Positions 22,563-31,042 of a stretch of 64,000 nt of DNA are shown piece after piece. The DNA lies in the NCBI RefSeq assembly GCF_012935715.1, contig NZ_CP052860.1, positions 6,944,001 through 7,008,000 of the forward strand, written 5' to 3'. The stretch comes from Pseudomonas sp. ADAK13 (GTDB taxonomy: Bacteria > Pseudomonadota > Gammaproteobacteria > Pseudomonadales > Pseudomonadaceae). Under the pieces are notes generated by a model, which was not told the origin of the DNA, did not search any database, and saw only the letters and a list, made by a program, of their open reading frames with translations. Position 1 is the first letter of the stretch. Every line of letters begins with the position of its first letter. A program made the position numbers and the translations under genes.

Positions 22563-24049
22563 TGAAAAAACTCATGCTCGGTGTGGTGTGCGTGCTTGGC
22601 GGGTGTTCGCTGATCCCGGATTACCAGCGGCCCGAGGCGCCCACGCCGGCGCAATACCCGCAGTACAACGCTGACAAAGTGGGCCCTTCGGTCGCCGGGC
22701 CCGACTGGCAACAGTTATTCCGTGACCCGGTGATGCGGCAGTTGATTGGCCAGGCGCTGGTCAACAACCGTGACCTGCGGGTGGCGGCGCTGAACGTCGA
22801 AGCGTTCCAGGCGCAATACCGTATCCAGCGCGCGGACCTGTTCCCGGCGGTGTCTGCCACGGCGGCCGAAAACCGGCAAAAAGTCCCCCGACGCGCCACC
22901 GGTACCGGCAAGTCCGCAATCACCTCCACCTATTCGGCGACGCTCGGCGTGAGTGCCTACGAGCTGGATTTTTTCGGCCGCGTGCGCAGCCTCAGTGAAC
23001 AGGCGATGTTGCAATACCTGGCCACGGAAGAGGCCCGGCGCAGTGCGCAACTGAGCCTGGTGGCCAACGTTGCCAACGCCTACCTGACCTGGCGCGCCGA
23101 CCAGGAACTGCTGGCCCTGGCCCAACAGACGCTGGCCTCGGACGAACACAGCCTGCGCCTCACCGCCCGCAGCAAGACCGCAGGCAAGGCGACGTCGATC
23201 GACGTGATCCAGGCCCAGACCAGCGTCGAGAGTACGCGGGCGAGCATCGCCCGCTATCAGCGCCAGGTCGCCCAGGACCTCAACAGCCTGGCGTTGCTGG
23301 TGGGTGGGCCGGTGCCGGATTCGCTGCCGGCACAACCACTGTCCGACGACCTGGTGGCCCGGGTGCCGGCCGGGTTGCCGTCGGACCTGCTGCAACGGCG
23401 GCCCGATATTGTCCAGGCGGAGTACCAGCTTCAGGCGGGCAACGCCAACATTGGCGCGGCGCGGGCGGCGTTTTTTCCGTCGGTCACGCTGACGGCCAAC
23501 GCGGGCACTTCCAGCAAGGACTTGTCGGGGTTGTTCCAGGGGGGCTCGGGGAGTTGGGCGTTTCAGCCGCAGATCAACCTGCCGATCTTCAATGCGGGCA
23601 GCCTGCGGGCCAGCCTGGATTACGCGAAGATCCAGAAGAACATCCTTGTTGCGCAGTATGAGAAGTCGATTCAGACCGCGTTTCAGGAGGTCTCGAATGG
23701 GCTGGCGGCGCGGCAAACGTACAACGATCAACTGGCGGCGCAGCGGGATTTTGTTCGGGCCAACCAGAAGTATTACGACCTGGCGCAGCACCGGTATCGC
23801 AGTGGGGTGGACAGTAATCTGGTGTTTCTGGATGCGCAGCGGTCGTTGTTCAATTCGCAGCAGGCGTTGATTGTTGACCGGTTGGCGCAGTTGGTGGCGG
23901 AGGTGAATTTGTATACGGCGTTGGGTGGGGGGTGGGATGTGGGGGCTGATGGGGCGGGGTCGAGGGCGGGGGGCATATCCGTTTCTTCGGTCACGGCCTC
24001 CTATGGTTTCGCTCTTACAGCGACTCACTTTGGAAAAGCCCCAAAGTAA
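22562..24049 (+). CDS. NodT/OprM-family outer-membrane efflux lipoprotein
   Basis: 495 residues. The N-terminus is a lipoprotein signal with lipobox LGGC at residues 12-15. The rest is a TolC-type outer-membrane factor with two repeated halves, including [13 protein letters not shown] and [15 protein letters not shown]. Such nodT-like genes sit next to viscA/massA and are thought to work with MacAB-type pumps in lipopeptide export, so export of this locus's product is the likely role. The ATG overlaps the LuxR stop. From about 23640 codon use becomes extreme in G/T-ending codons. The last 24 residues and the stop codon lie inside repeat copy 2 (from 23975), so the C-terminal tail (about [10 protein letters not shown] onward) derives from the repeat. 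Confidence 0.92.
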   Translation: MKKLMLGVVCVLGGCSLIPDYQRPEAPTPAQYPQYNADKVGPSVAGPDWQQLFRDPVMRQLIGQALVNNRDLRVAALNVEAFQAQYRIQRADLFPAVSATAAENRQKVPRRATGTGKSAITSTYSATLGVSAYELDFFGRVRSLSEQAMLQYLATEEARRSAQLSLVANVANAYLTWRADQELLALAQQTLASDEHSLRLTARSKTAGKATSIDVIQAQTSVESTRASIARYQRQVAQDLNSLALLVGGPVPDSLPAQPLSDDLVARVPAGLPSDLLQRRPDIVQAEYQLQAGNANIGAARAAFFPSVTLTANAGTSSKDLSGLFQGGSGSWAFQPQINLPIFNAGSLRASLDYAKIQKNILVAQYEKSIQTAFQEVSNGLAARQTYNDQLAAQRDFVRANQKYYDLAQHRYRSGVDSNLVFLDAQRSLFNSQQALIVDRLAQLVAEVNLYTALGGGWDVGADGAGSRAGGISVSSVTASYGFALTATHFGKAPK

Positions 24050-24811
24050 GCAAAGGGCTCTGCCCCGCCTGTCGGCACCTCGCCTAGGCTCGGTGTTCCC
24101 TCACTCCGGCATTGCTCCGCGGGCCGCCGCGACGGGGCGTCCCTGCCCCGTCGCGGCTAAACCGGCGTCCTGCCGGTTTACCCGCTCCTCAATACCTGCG
24201 TTCGGCCTCGGGCTTATTGGGGCAGTCAGAGCCAGATCAAGATCAAGATCAAGATCAAAAGCAAGAGCACAGCGGCCTACAGGCCGGCTTGAGTGGTAGA
24301 AGCCAGAGCAAAAGCCAAAGCGAAAACCAAATCTGAAACTGCTGCGGCTCTGCTTTTCTGTGGGAGCTGGCTTGCCTGCGATGCAGACACCTCGGTTTTT
24401 CAGGTACACCCAGTTGATGCCATCGCAGGCAAGCCAGCTCCCACATTTGACCGTGCCCGCTCTGGCTTTAGATTTTGATTTTGCCTTTGCTTCACACCAC
24501 TCAAGCCGGCCTGTAGGCCGCTGTGCTGTTGATCTGCTTTTGATCTTGATCTTAGGCGCCCCGTTAAACCACGCTGGCCGAACGCAGGTAGTACGGAGCG
24601 GGTAAACCGGCAGGACGCCGGTTTAGCCGCGACGGGGCAGGGACGCCCCGTCGCGGCGGCCCGTGGAGTAATGCCGGAGTGAGGGCACACCGAGCCCAAG
24701 CGAGGTGCCGAGTGGTGGGGCAAGAGCCTTTTGGTTACTTTTGGGCTCCTTTCAAAAGTGACCCGCTGTAAGAGCGGAACCCATACCCGCCATAACAAAA
24801 ATAACGGATAT
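23975..24811. repeat. 0.8-kb nested palindromic element, copy 2 (inverted relative to copies 1 and 3)
   Basis: 837 bp bounded by ATATCCG and CGGATAT, with the same layers as copy 1 in reverse order: GGTTTCGCTCTTACAGCG at the left, GTCGGCACC and GCCGCCGCGACGGGG blocks, a GATCAAGATCAAGATCAAGATC run at 24235-24260, a central REPIN at 24359-24445, then the opposite arm ending CGCTGTAAGAGCGGAACC. It overlaps the last 75 bp of the NodT-like gene and ends 22 bp before the stop codon of the convergent gene on its right. It fills the whole 24050-24832 gap. Confidence 0.9.
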
Positions 24812-24832
24812 ACCCCCAACATCAGCAAAACC

Positions 24833-26173
24833 TTAGGGCTTCACCCCCGCCACCCGCCACACCGTGTTCCCCACATCATCCGCCACCAGCAACGCACCCT
24901 GCCCGTCCAGCGTCACCCCCACCGGACGCCCCTGAGCTTCCCCATCGCCATTCAAAAACCCGGTCAGAAAATCAACAGGCGTCCCCGCAGGCTTACCGTC
25001 CTTGAACGGAATAAACACCACCTTGTACCCCGCCTGCGGATTACGGTTCCAGGACCCATGCTCCCCCACAAACACCCCATCAGCGAACGCAGCAGGCATC
25101 CCCCGCGCATCAGAAAAGGTCAACCCCAACGGCGCAACATGCGTCCCCAGCGCATAGTCCGGCGCAATCGCCTGGGCCACCTTGTCCGGCCGCGGCGGCT
25201 GCACCCGGCTATCGACATGCGCACCGTAATAACTCCACGGCCAACCGTAGAACGCGCCATCCTGCACCGACGTCAGGTAATCCGGCACCAGGTCACTGCC
25301 AATCTCATCCCGCTCGTTGACCACCGTCCACAATTGCGTAGAGCCAGGCTTCCACGCCAGACCATTGGGGTTACGCAACCCACTGGCAAACAGCCGTTTC
25401 TGGCCACTGCCAAGGTCCACCTCCCAGATCGCCGCACGCCCGTCCTCGGCTTCAAGCCCGTTCTCACCCACATTGCTGTTGGACCCCACGGTCACGTAAA
25501 GCCTGGTGCCCTGAGGATTGGCGAGAACGTTTTTGGTCCAGTGATGATTGATCCCGGCCGGCAGATCGGTGACCTTCGCCGGGACAGCATCAATGTGAGT
25601 CTGCCCCCGCACATAAGGCACCTTGACCACCGCATCGGCATTCCCGATATACAACTCATCCCCCACCAATGCCATGCCGAACGGCGAGGTCAGACCACTG
25701 AGAAAAAGGCTTTTCACCTCGGCATGCCCATCGCCATCGGCGTCCCGCAGCAGGGTAATGCGATCAGCACTCGGCGCATCGGCGCCCACCCGGCCCATCA
25801 CAAACCCCATCGCCGTACGACGCGCCCAGGCGAGCAGACCAGTGCCGCCGTCGGTGGCACCTTCAGGCATGGGCGGATGGTTACTCTCGGCGACCAGTAC
25901 GTCACCGTTGGGCAAGGTGTACACCCAGCGCGGGTGGTCAAGGTCTGCGGCCAGCGCCGTCACCGTGAATCCCTCGGGTGCCTTGGGCTGGGCATGTTCC
26001 GGCCAGCCCACGGCCTTGGACACCTTGAGCGTCGGGATCAGCGAGGTGGTGGGTTCGGGCAGTTGCGGGCTTGGCCCCACACCGGCCTGAAACGGCAGTT
26101 TGGAGGACTCACCACAAGCGCTGAGGGCAGCAGTGGCGGTGATCAGCAGCGCAAGGCGGCTTGGTGCATTCAT
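24833..26173 (-). CDS. PQQ-dependent sugar (sorbosone-type) dehydrogenase lipoprotein
   Basis: 446 residues with a lipoprotein signal (lipobox LSAC, residues 17-20) and a beta-propeller of the soluble glucose/L-sorbosone dehydrogenase family: LPNGDVLVAES, SPFGMAL, GLRNPNGLAW and VGEHGSWNR are typical family stretches. It would oxidise a sugar or related alcohol outside the cytoplasm using PQQ; the substrate cannot be told. The ATG has GAGG 8 nt upstream. It is transcribed alone toward repeat copy 2, and its 3' third has strong C/A bias on the plus strand (G/T-rich coding strand). Confidence 0.85.
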   Translation of the reverse strand: MNAPSRLALLITATAALSACGESSKLPFQAGVGPSPQLPEPTTSLIPTLKVSKAVGWPEHAQPKAPEGFTVTALAADLDHPRWVYTLPNGDVLVAESNHPPMPEGATDGGTGLLAWARRTAMGFVMGRVGADAPSADRITLLRDADGDGHAEVKSLFLSGLTSPFGMALVGDELYIGNADAVVKVPYVRGQTHIDAVPAKVTDLPAGINHHWTKNVLANPQGTRLYVTVGSNSNVGENGLEAEDGRAAIWEVDLGSGQKRLFASGLRNPNGLAWKPGSTQLWTVVNERDEIGSDLVPDYLTSVQDGAFYGWPWSYYGAHVDSRVQPPRPDKVAQAIAPDYALGTHVAPLGLTFSDARGMPAAFADGVFVGEHGSWNRNPQAGYKVVFIPFKDGKPAGTPVDFLTGFLNGDGEAQGRPVGVTLDGQGALLVADDVGNTVWRVAGVKP

Positions 26174-26307
26174 TGGGAAACCTCGGTACAGCCCATCATT
26201 GGGCAGGCAAAATCCCGACGAAGTATTACGTCATTCCCCGGCACCAAACACCGCCTCCCGCGCAATTGAGTTTTAACTCAGTCGCACGAGTGGCTCGGCA
26301 GCGCCTC

Positions 26308-27273
26308 TCAGGCTTTCCAGGGCCCCAACGGCAGGCTGTACGGAGAAAAACCCTCGAACTGCCAACGCAACGCCAACGCCGCCTCCCGCCGTACCACCTG
26401 CTCCACGGTCACCCGCCACAACCGCTCCGCGCCCTCGAACGTGGCCAACTCCGCCCCGCCCAGAATCACCTCGGCACGCCCAGCAACCTGCAACACATCA
26501 CCCGAAGCAAAATCCACGAACAACAACCCCGCCACCGGGTTGAGCTGCAAATTGCCCAAGGTGTTGAAAAACGAGTTGCCGGTAAAGTCGGGAATCGTCA
26601 GTACATCACCGTCCACCCGCACAAACCCGGTATTGCCACCCCGGTGTGAAACGTCCACCGAACGCTTGGCCGCATCGCCCTCCAGGTCCACATAGCTGGC
26701 GACGAAGAAGGTGTCGGCATTGCGAATCACCGCCCGGTCGGCGTCATCGAGTGAATGGGCGCGCTGCACGGCGCCTTGGGCCAGGCGCCGCCCCTGGGCA
26801 CCCGGGTCCACCGCACGCAGCTGAATGTACTTCGGGCAGTTGCCAAAGGTGTGCACCACCTCCACGGCAAAACCATCGGCGCCCGCCGAAGCCACGACTC
26901 CGTTCATGCGGTTGCGCCGCCGCGTGTTCAGATCGATGCCCAACAGCCCCACGGCCGCGCCACTCTTCAAACCGGCCGCGGCGGGGTCACCCACGGCAGG
27001 CTGGCTGTCGATGCGTAAACGGTAAGGATCGGGCGAGTGGACAAACCCCGGCGAGCCTTCCAGCAGCGTGGCCCAGGGCAGCCCCTGATTATCCACGGCA
27101 CCCACCACCAGATAGGGCAACAACTCATAAAACGCCCGATGCTGTTCCGGCAAATGATCACGTATGACCTTGGCGCCAATCACCTCCATGCGCTCGGCCA
27201 CGCCGGCACTTTGCTGCAGTTGCCGTTCGCCGGCATGCCATGGCGATACGGGAGACGCGTCCAGATGATTCAT
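26308..27273 (-). CDS. Pyridoxamine 5'-phosphate oxidase-family (FMN-binding) protein
   Basis: 321 residues from ATG 27273, chosen for GAGG 8 nt upstream; a TTG two codons earlier is too close to it. The C-terminal half shows the split-barrel PPOX flavoprotein pattern (FVASYVDLEG ... DVSHRGGNTGFVRV ... IPDFTGNSFFNTLGNL ... AGLLFVDF). The N-terminal half has a related barrel-like stretch (LVVGAVDNQGLPWATLL). Members reduce or oxidise small molecules with FMN; the substrate is unknown. It starts 2 bp after the stop of the upstream LysR gene, so it is the last gene of a LysR-LysR-PPOX unit. Confidence 0.8.
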   Translation of the reverse strand: MNHLDASPVSPWHAGERQLQQSAGVAERMEVIGAKVIRDHLPEQHRAFYELLPYLVVGAVDNQGLPWATLLEGSPGFVHSPDPYRLRIDSQPAVGDPAAAGLKSGAAVGLLGIDLNTRRRNRMNGVVASAGADGFAVEVVHTFGNCPKYIQLRAVDPGAQGRRLAQGAVQRAHSLDDADRAVIRNADTFFVASYVDLEGDAAKRSVDVSHRGGNTGFVRVDGDVLTIPDFTGNSFFNTLGNLQLNPVAGLLFVDFASGDVLQVAGRAEVILGGAELATFEGAERLWRVTVEQVVRREAALALRWQFEGFSPYSLPLGPWKA

Positions 27274-27275
27274 GC

Positions 27276-28175
27276 TCAAGCCCTCGGTGGATGAAACGCC
27301 GGTTGTTCACGCAATGCCGCCACGCAAAAATCAACAAAACTGCGCACCCGCATCGACGCGTTGCGCCCTTCGCGGTAGACCACATGCACCGGCAGCGGCG
27401 GCGGTTCATAGGCCTGCAATACCCGACGCAATTGGCCGCCGGACACGTGCTCGTGAACCGGATAACTCAGGCAACGGATCAACCCGGCACCCTGCACCGC
27501 CGCATTGATCGCGCCCTGCACCGTGGTGCAGCCGAGGCGCGCCCGGGCCTTGATGCTGGTGCCTTGGAAGTCCCATTGCACCCAATCCGAATACGCCTGG
27601 GTTGCGACCAGCCGATGCTGCTTGAGCGCCTCGGGTTGCAGCGGTTCGCCATGGGTGTGCAGATAGCCGGGGCTGGCGCAGACGATGTTGCGCACATGGC
27701 CCACAGGCCTCGCGATCAGGGATGATCCAGGCAGTTCTCCCACGACCACCGCTACGTCCAAGCCGTCTTCATTCAGGTTCGGAAAATGATCGTGGTAGTG
27801 GGCAAACACCCGGACCCCGGGATAGCGCTCCAGGTAGTCGGCCAACAGCGGCGCCATCACATAACGGCTGAACAGAAACGGGAAAAACACCCGCAGATTG
27901 CCCTCTGCCTGCACGTGCGCGCCCTTGGCAGAGGCTTCGGCGGCGCTCACGCCGTCAAGGATCCGCGAGCAGTCCGCCATGAACCTCACGCCCGCCTCGG
28001 TGAGGCGAATGCCCCGGGTGCTGCGCTCCAGTAATTGCACGCGCAAGCGCGCCTCCAGACGGGCAATCGCGCGGATCACCGTGGGCCCCGAAATGCCCAG
28101 GCCACGGGCCGCCGCCGCCAGGCTCGGCTGGCGGGACAGCGCCTGGAAAATCTGCATGTCGCGATAGCGGTCCAT
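27276..28175 (-). CDS. LysR-family transcriptional regulator
   Basis: 299 residues starting at the ATG that shares one base with the TGA of the upstream LysR gene (TGATG). It has an N-terminal winged HTH (SLAAAARGLGISGPTVIRAIARLE) and a LysR substrate domain. It is clearly paralogous to the gene just upstream: both open MDR(Y/F)xxMQIF and share the layout of the HTH. It probably controls the downstream PPOX gene or a neighbouring gene. Confidence 0.9.
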   Translation of the reverse strand: MDRYRDMQIFQALSRQPSLAAAARGLGISGPTVIRAIARLEARLRVQLLERSTRGIRLTEAGVRFMADCSRILDGVSAAEASAKGAHVQAEGNLRVFFPFLFSRYVMAPLLADYLERYPGVRVFAHYHDHFPNLNEDGLDVAVVVGELPGSSLIARPVGHVRNIVCASPGYLHTHGEPLQPEALKQHRLVATQAYSDWVQWDFQGTSIKARARLGCTTVQGAINAAVQGAGLIRCLSYPVHEHVSGGQLRRVLQAYEPPPLPVHVVYREGRNASMRVRSFVDFCVAALREQPAFHPPRA

Positions 28176-29095
28176 CAGGCAGGCCACTGCATCGCGGGGT
28201 TGAGCGCTGCATCCTGCCCCAGCCGACTGACCAGGAAGTCCACGAAGGTGTTGACCTTCGCCGGTACCCGGGCGCTGTTCTGGAACACCACGTGGATCGG
28301 CAATGCCGGTGGCTCGAACTCTTGCAGGATGATTTCCAGTGCGCCGGCACGCACATCGCTGGCCACCTGATAGGACAGCACCCGCGTGACGCCCCAGCCC
28401 AGGCGCGCCAGGTTGATGGCTGCGTTGTTGGCGGTGACTACCAGGCGTGGATCAACGGCCACGTTCAGCGGCTGGCCGCCTTCGATGAACTGCCAATCGC
28501 TGACCAATTGGCTGGAAGACGACGTGACAATCTTCGCCTCTCGCAGTTGCCCGGGGTGCAGCGGCCGGCCGTGCCGTTCAAGGTACGCCGGCGCGGCGCA
28601 GACCACGCGGCGCACCTCGCCGACCTTGATCGCCTGCTGGCCGGTTTCCTGCAAATGCCCGATGCGCACGGCCACATCCACGCCTTCGTCGGTCATGTTG
28701 ACCACGCGGTCCACCAGCAAGGCGTTGATGTTGACCTGGGCAAACAGGTCCAGGTATTCCCCCAGGACCGGCGCGACAAACAACTCGCCGAACAACACCG
28801 GCGCGGTGACCGTCAGGTGTCCCCACGGCACCGAGAAGCTGCCGGCGGCAGACTCTTCGGCCTCCGTCAGTTCGGCGAGGATGCGTCGGCAATCGTCCAG
28901 GTAACGCTGGCCGGCCTCGCTCAGGTGCAGGCTGCGGGTGGTGCGCGACAGTAACTGCGTGCCGATACGCGCCTCCATCGCGGCGATCGCGCGGGTCACG
29001 CTGGGGGGCGAGATATTCAGGCGCCGGGCCGCCACCGCAAAGCCCTGCTCTTCGGCAACAGCGAGGAAAATCTGCATTTCCTGGAAACGGTCCAT
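28175..29095 (-). CDS. LysR-family transcriptional regulator (tandem paralogue)
   Basis: 306 residues with N-terminal HTH (GFAVAARRLNISPPSVTRAIAAME) and an effector-binding domain of the CrgA/DmlR-like group. The start has an AAAGGGGA Shine-Dalgarno. It is the first gene of a tightly coupled set of three and is downstream of a GST gene on the same strand, with a hairpin and REPIN between them. Confidence 0.9.
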   Translation of the reverse strand: MDRFQEMQIFLAVAEEQGFAVAARRLNISPPSVTRAIAAMEARIGTQLLSRTTRSLHLSEAGQRYLDDCRRILAELTEAEESAAGSFSVPWGHLTVTAPVLFGELFVAPVLGEYLDLFAQVNINALLVDRVVNMTDEGVDVAVRIGHLQETGQQAIKVGEVRRVVCAAPAYLERHGRPLHPGQLREAKIVTSSSSQLVSDWQFIEGGQPLNVAVDPRLVVTANNAAINLARLGWGVTRVLSYQVASDVRAGALEIILQEFEPPALPIHVVFQNSARVPAKVNTFVDFLVSRLGQDAALNPAMQWPA

Positions 29096-29122
29096 GGGTC
29101 CCCTTTAATCGAATGTCATGCA

Positions 29123-29139
29123 CCAAACCTGTGGTTTGG
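29123..29139. other. Short perfect hairpin CCAAACC-TGT-GGTTTGG
   Basis: A 7-bp stem with a 3-nt loop between the GST gene and the LysR pair, next to a REPIN. It lacks a T-run, so it is not a convincing intrinsic terminator in either direction. Confidence 0.5.
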
Positions 29140-29146
29140 GAGCGGT

Positions 29147-29276
29147 TGTGGCGAGGGAGCTTGCTCCCGCTGGGCTGCGAAGCGGCCCCAAAATCTTGGG
29201 AGCGCTGCGCACTCCAGCGGGAGCAAGCTCCCTCGCCACAGCAAGCTCCCTTACCACAGCAAGCTCCCTCGCCACA
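29147..29276. repeat. REPIN with two extra truncated REP copies
   Basis: 29147-29240 is an inverted pair of REPs (TGTGGCGAGGGAGCTTGCTCCCGCTGG ... CCAGCGGGAGCAAGCTCCCTCGCCACA). Two partial tandem copies of the right REP end follow (GCAAGCTCCC-TTACCACA and GCAAGCTCCC-TCGCCACA, to 29276). It sits just downstream of the GST stop codon. Confidence 0.85.
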
Positions 29277-29283
29277 AAAACCT

Positions 29284-29904
29284 TTAATCCTTTGTTAAAC
29301 CTACGGCCGTGCGTTGCATGCCGACAAACCCCGGCAGCGCCTCGATGCTGCCCAGCCAGGCACGAATGTGCGGGTAGTCGTTCAGCGCGACGTTACCTTC
29401 CGGCGCATGGGCGATGTAGGTGTAGTGCGCGATATCGGCAATCGACGGCAGGTCGCCGGTCAGGAAGCGGCTCTGCGCCAACTGTTGCTCCACCACATTG
29501 AGGAAGGCATGGGAGCGGCTGATGGCTGCCTCGGCATCCAGCGCCGCGCCAAACACCGTGACCAATCGGGCGGCAGCCGGGCCGGCGTGCAGTGGCCCCG
29601 CTGCGGCCGAGAGCCAGCGCTGCACCCGGGCCAGAGCCAGGGGCTCGGTCGGCAGCCACTGGGTGTTGCCATAGTGGCCGGCGAGGTACACCAGGATCGC
29701 GTTGGAGTCCGCCAGCACCACACCGTTGTCATCGATCACCGGCACCTGGCCGAAACTGTTGAGGGTGGCCAGGAACTCGGGGGTTTTGTGTGCGCCTTGC
29801 TTCAGGTCGACCAGCACCAACTCGGCCGGTACGCCCAGCAGCGACAGCATCAATTGGACCCGGTGGGAATGGCCGGACAATGGGTATTGGTAGAGTTTGA
29901 TCAT
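29284..29904 (-). CDS. Glutathione S-transferase family protein
   Basis: 206 residues from ATG 29904 (GGAG 8 nt upstream). It has an N-terminal thioredoxin-like domain ([19 protein letters not shown]), the cis-Pro loop FGQVPVI and glutathione-binding [11 protein letters not shown], then an all-alpha C-terminal domain ([11 protein letters not shown]). It probably conjugates or reduces small electrophiles; the substrate is unknown. It stands alone upstream of the REPIN. Confidence 0.9.
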   Translation of the reverse strand: MIKLYQYPLSGHSHRVQLMLSLLGVPAELVLVDLKQGAHKTPEFLATLNSFGQVPVIDDNGVVLADSNAILVYLAGHYGNTQWLPTEPLALARVQRWLSAAAGPLHAGPAAARLVTVFGAALDAEAAISRSHAFLNVVEQQLAQSRFLTGDLPSIADIAHYTYIAHAPEGNVALNDYPHIRAWLGSIEALPGFVGMQRTAVGLTKD

Positions 29905-30028
29905 GACAGGCTCCGCGGTGTGCCAGGAACTCGACCCGGTGATCGGGTCGATGGCGCTATCTTCCGCCGCTACGGCATGCAACAGAATAGCCAGCTTTTG
30001 CAATCCAGCATTTCACCCGGTGAAACAA

Positions 30029-30901
30029 TCACTCGCCAAACAACTCGTCGATCAGGTTGAACAAGGTGGTTTTTACCGCGCTGTCGAGTTCGGTCCAGGC
30101 CAGGCCGGTCCTGGCCTGGAACGCACCCAGCTGCAGGTGCCGGGACACACAATTGGCCGGCAGCGCCCGGGCGGCCTGCAACGGCAGCACACCGACGCCC
30201 AGCCCGGCCGAGACCAGCGCCAGCATGGTGGTGAACTCCCCAAGTTCAGAGGCGATTTCCAGGGGCACGCCCACGGCCTGAACGAACTCGTCGTAGAACC
30301 CCGGGGCATAGCGCCGGGCCAGGATGAACACCGGGACCTTGAGCAAGTCGTCTGGCTGGATGACGTGCTGTGCCGCCAACGGATGATCGCTGGGCAAGGC
30401 CACCACAAAGCTTTCTTGCAGCACCGCCCGGGTGTGCACGCCGGGATAGGCCGCCGGCAAGCGCATCAGGCCAAAATCCAGCTGGCCGTTTTTCAACGCC
30501 GCCGCCTGGTCCGGGCCGGGCATGTCCTTGAGCTCCAGTTCAATGCGCGGGTAGCGCTGATGCACCGCGCGAATCAACCCCGGCAGCAATTCCGGCAACA
30601 CCGACGAGACAAACCCCAGGCGCACCCGGCCGATCTCCCCACGGTTCGACGCCCGGGCAGCATCGGCGGCGCGGGCGGCCTGGTGCAGCGTGGCCTGGGC
30701 TTCGGGCAGAAACACCCGCCCGGCTTCGGTCAGCGTCACCGAGTGCCGGTTGCGGTCGAGCAGGCGCACGCCCAGGCCGTCTTCGAGCAATTTGATCTGC
30801 ATGCTCAAGGCCGGTTGCACGATCGACAGCTGCACGGCAGCCCGGCCGAAATGCAGTTCCTGGGCGAGCACGACGAAAGCGCGCAGGTGCTTGAGTTCCA
30901 T
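30029..30901 (-). CDS. LysR-family regulator, likely of the divergent gluconate/idonate operon
   Basis: 290 residues from ATG 30901 (GGAG 7 nt upstream). The HTH is HFGRAAVQLSIVQPALSMQIKLLE, followed by a periplasmic-binding-like effector domain (SVLPELLPGLIRAVHQRYP). It is divergent from gntP with a 141-bp intergenic region containing a GTCATA-N5-TATGAC dyad, the classic LysR arrangement. The usual regulators of idonate/gluconate genes belong to LacI or GntR families, so control by a LysR is inferred from position. Confidence 0.85.
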   Translation of the reverse strand: MELKHLRAFVVLAQELHFGRAAVQLSIVQPALSMQIKLLEDGLGVRLLDRNRHSVTLTEAGRVFLPEAQATLHQAARAADAARASNRGEIGRVRLGFVSSVLPELLPGLIRAVHQRYPRIELELKDMPGPDQAAALKNGQLDFGLMRLPAAYPGVHTRAVLQESFVVALPSDHPLAAQHVIQPDDLLKVPVFILARRYAPGFYDEFVQAVGVPLEIASELGEFTTMLALVSAGLGVGVLPLQAARALPANCVSRHLQLGAFQARTGLAWTELDSAVKTTLFNLIDELFGE

Positions 30902-30988
30902 CAGGAGGCTCCGGTTATCACGGTTTTTGATCACCCGATCACAAATAAAAATTGGACGCTGAACCCGGGCTGCGGTGAAGTAAGGCCC

Positions 30989-31005
30989 GTCATACACGAT
31001 ATGAC
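30989..31005. promoter_or_regulatory. Dyad GTCATA-CACGA-TATGAC upstream of gntP
   Basis: A perfect 6-bp inverted repeat with 5-bp spacer, ending 37 bp before the gntP ATG. A TATAAC candidate -10 box lies at 31017-31022, so the dyad overlaps the -35 region. This is where a LysR activator or a repressor would bind. Confidence 0.5.
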
Positions 31006-31042
31006 AGGGTTTGGCCTATAACAATGAGAACAAGGAGGCACC

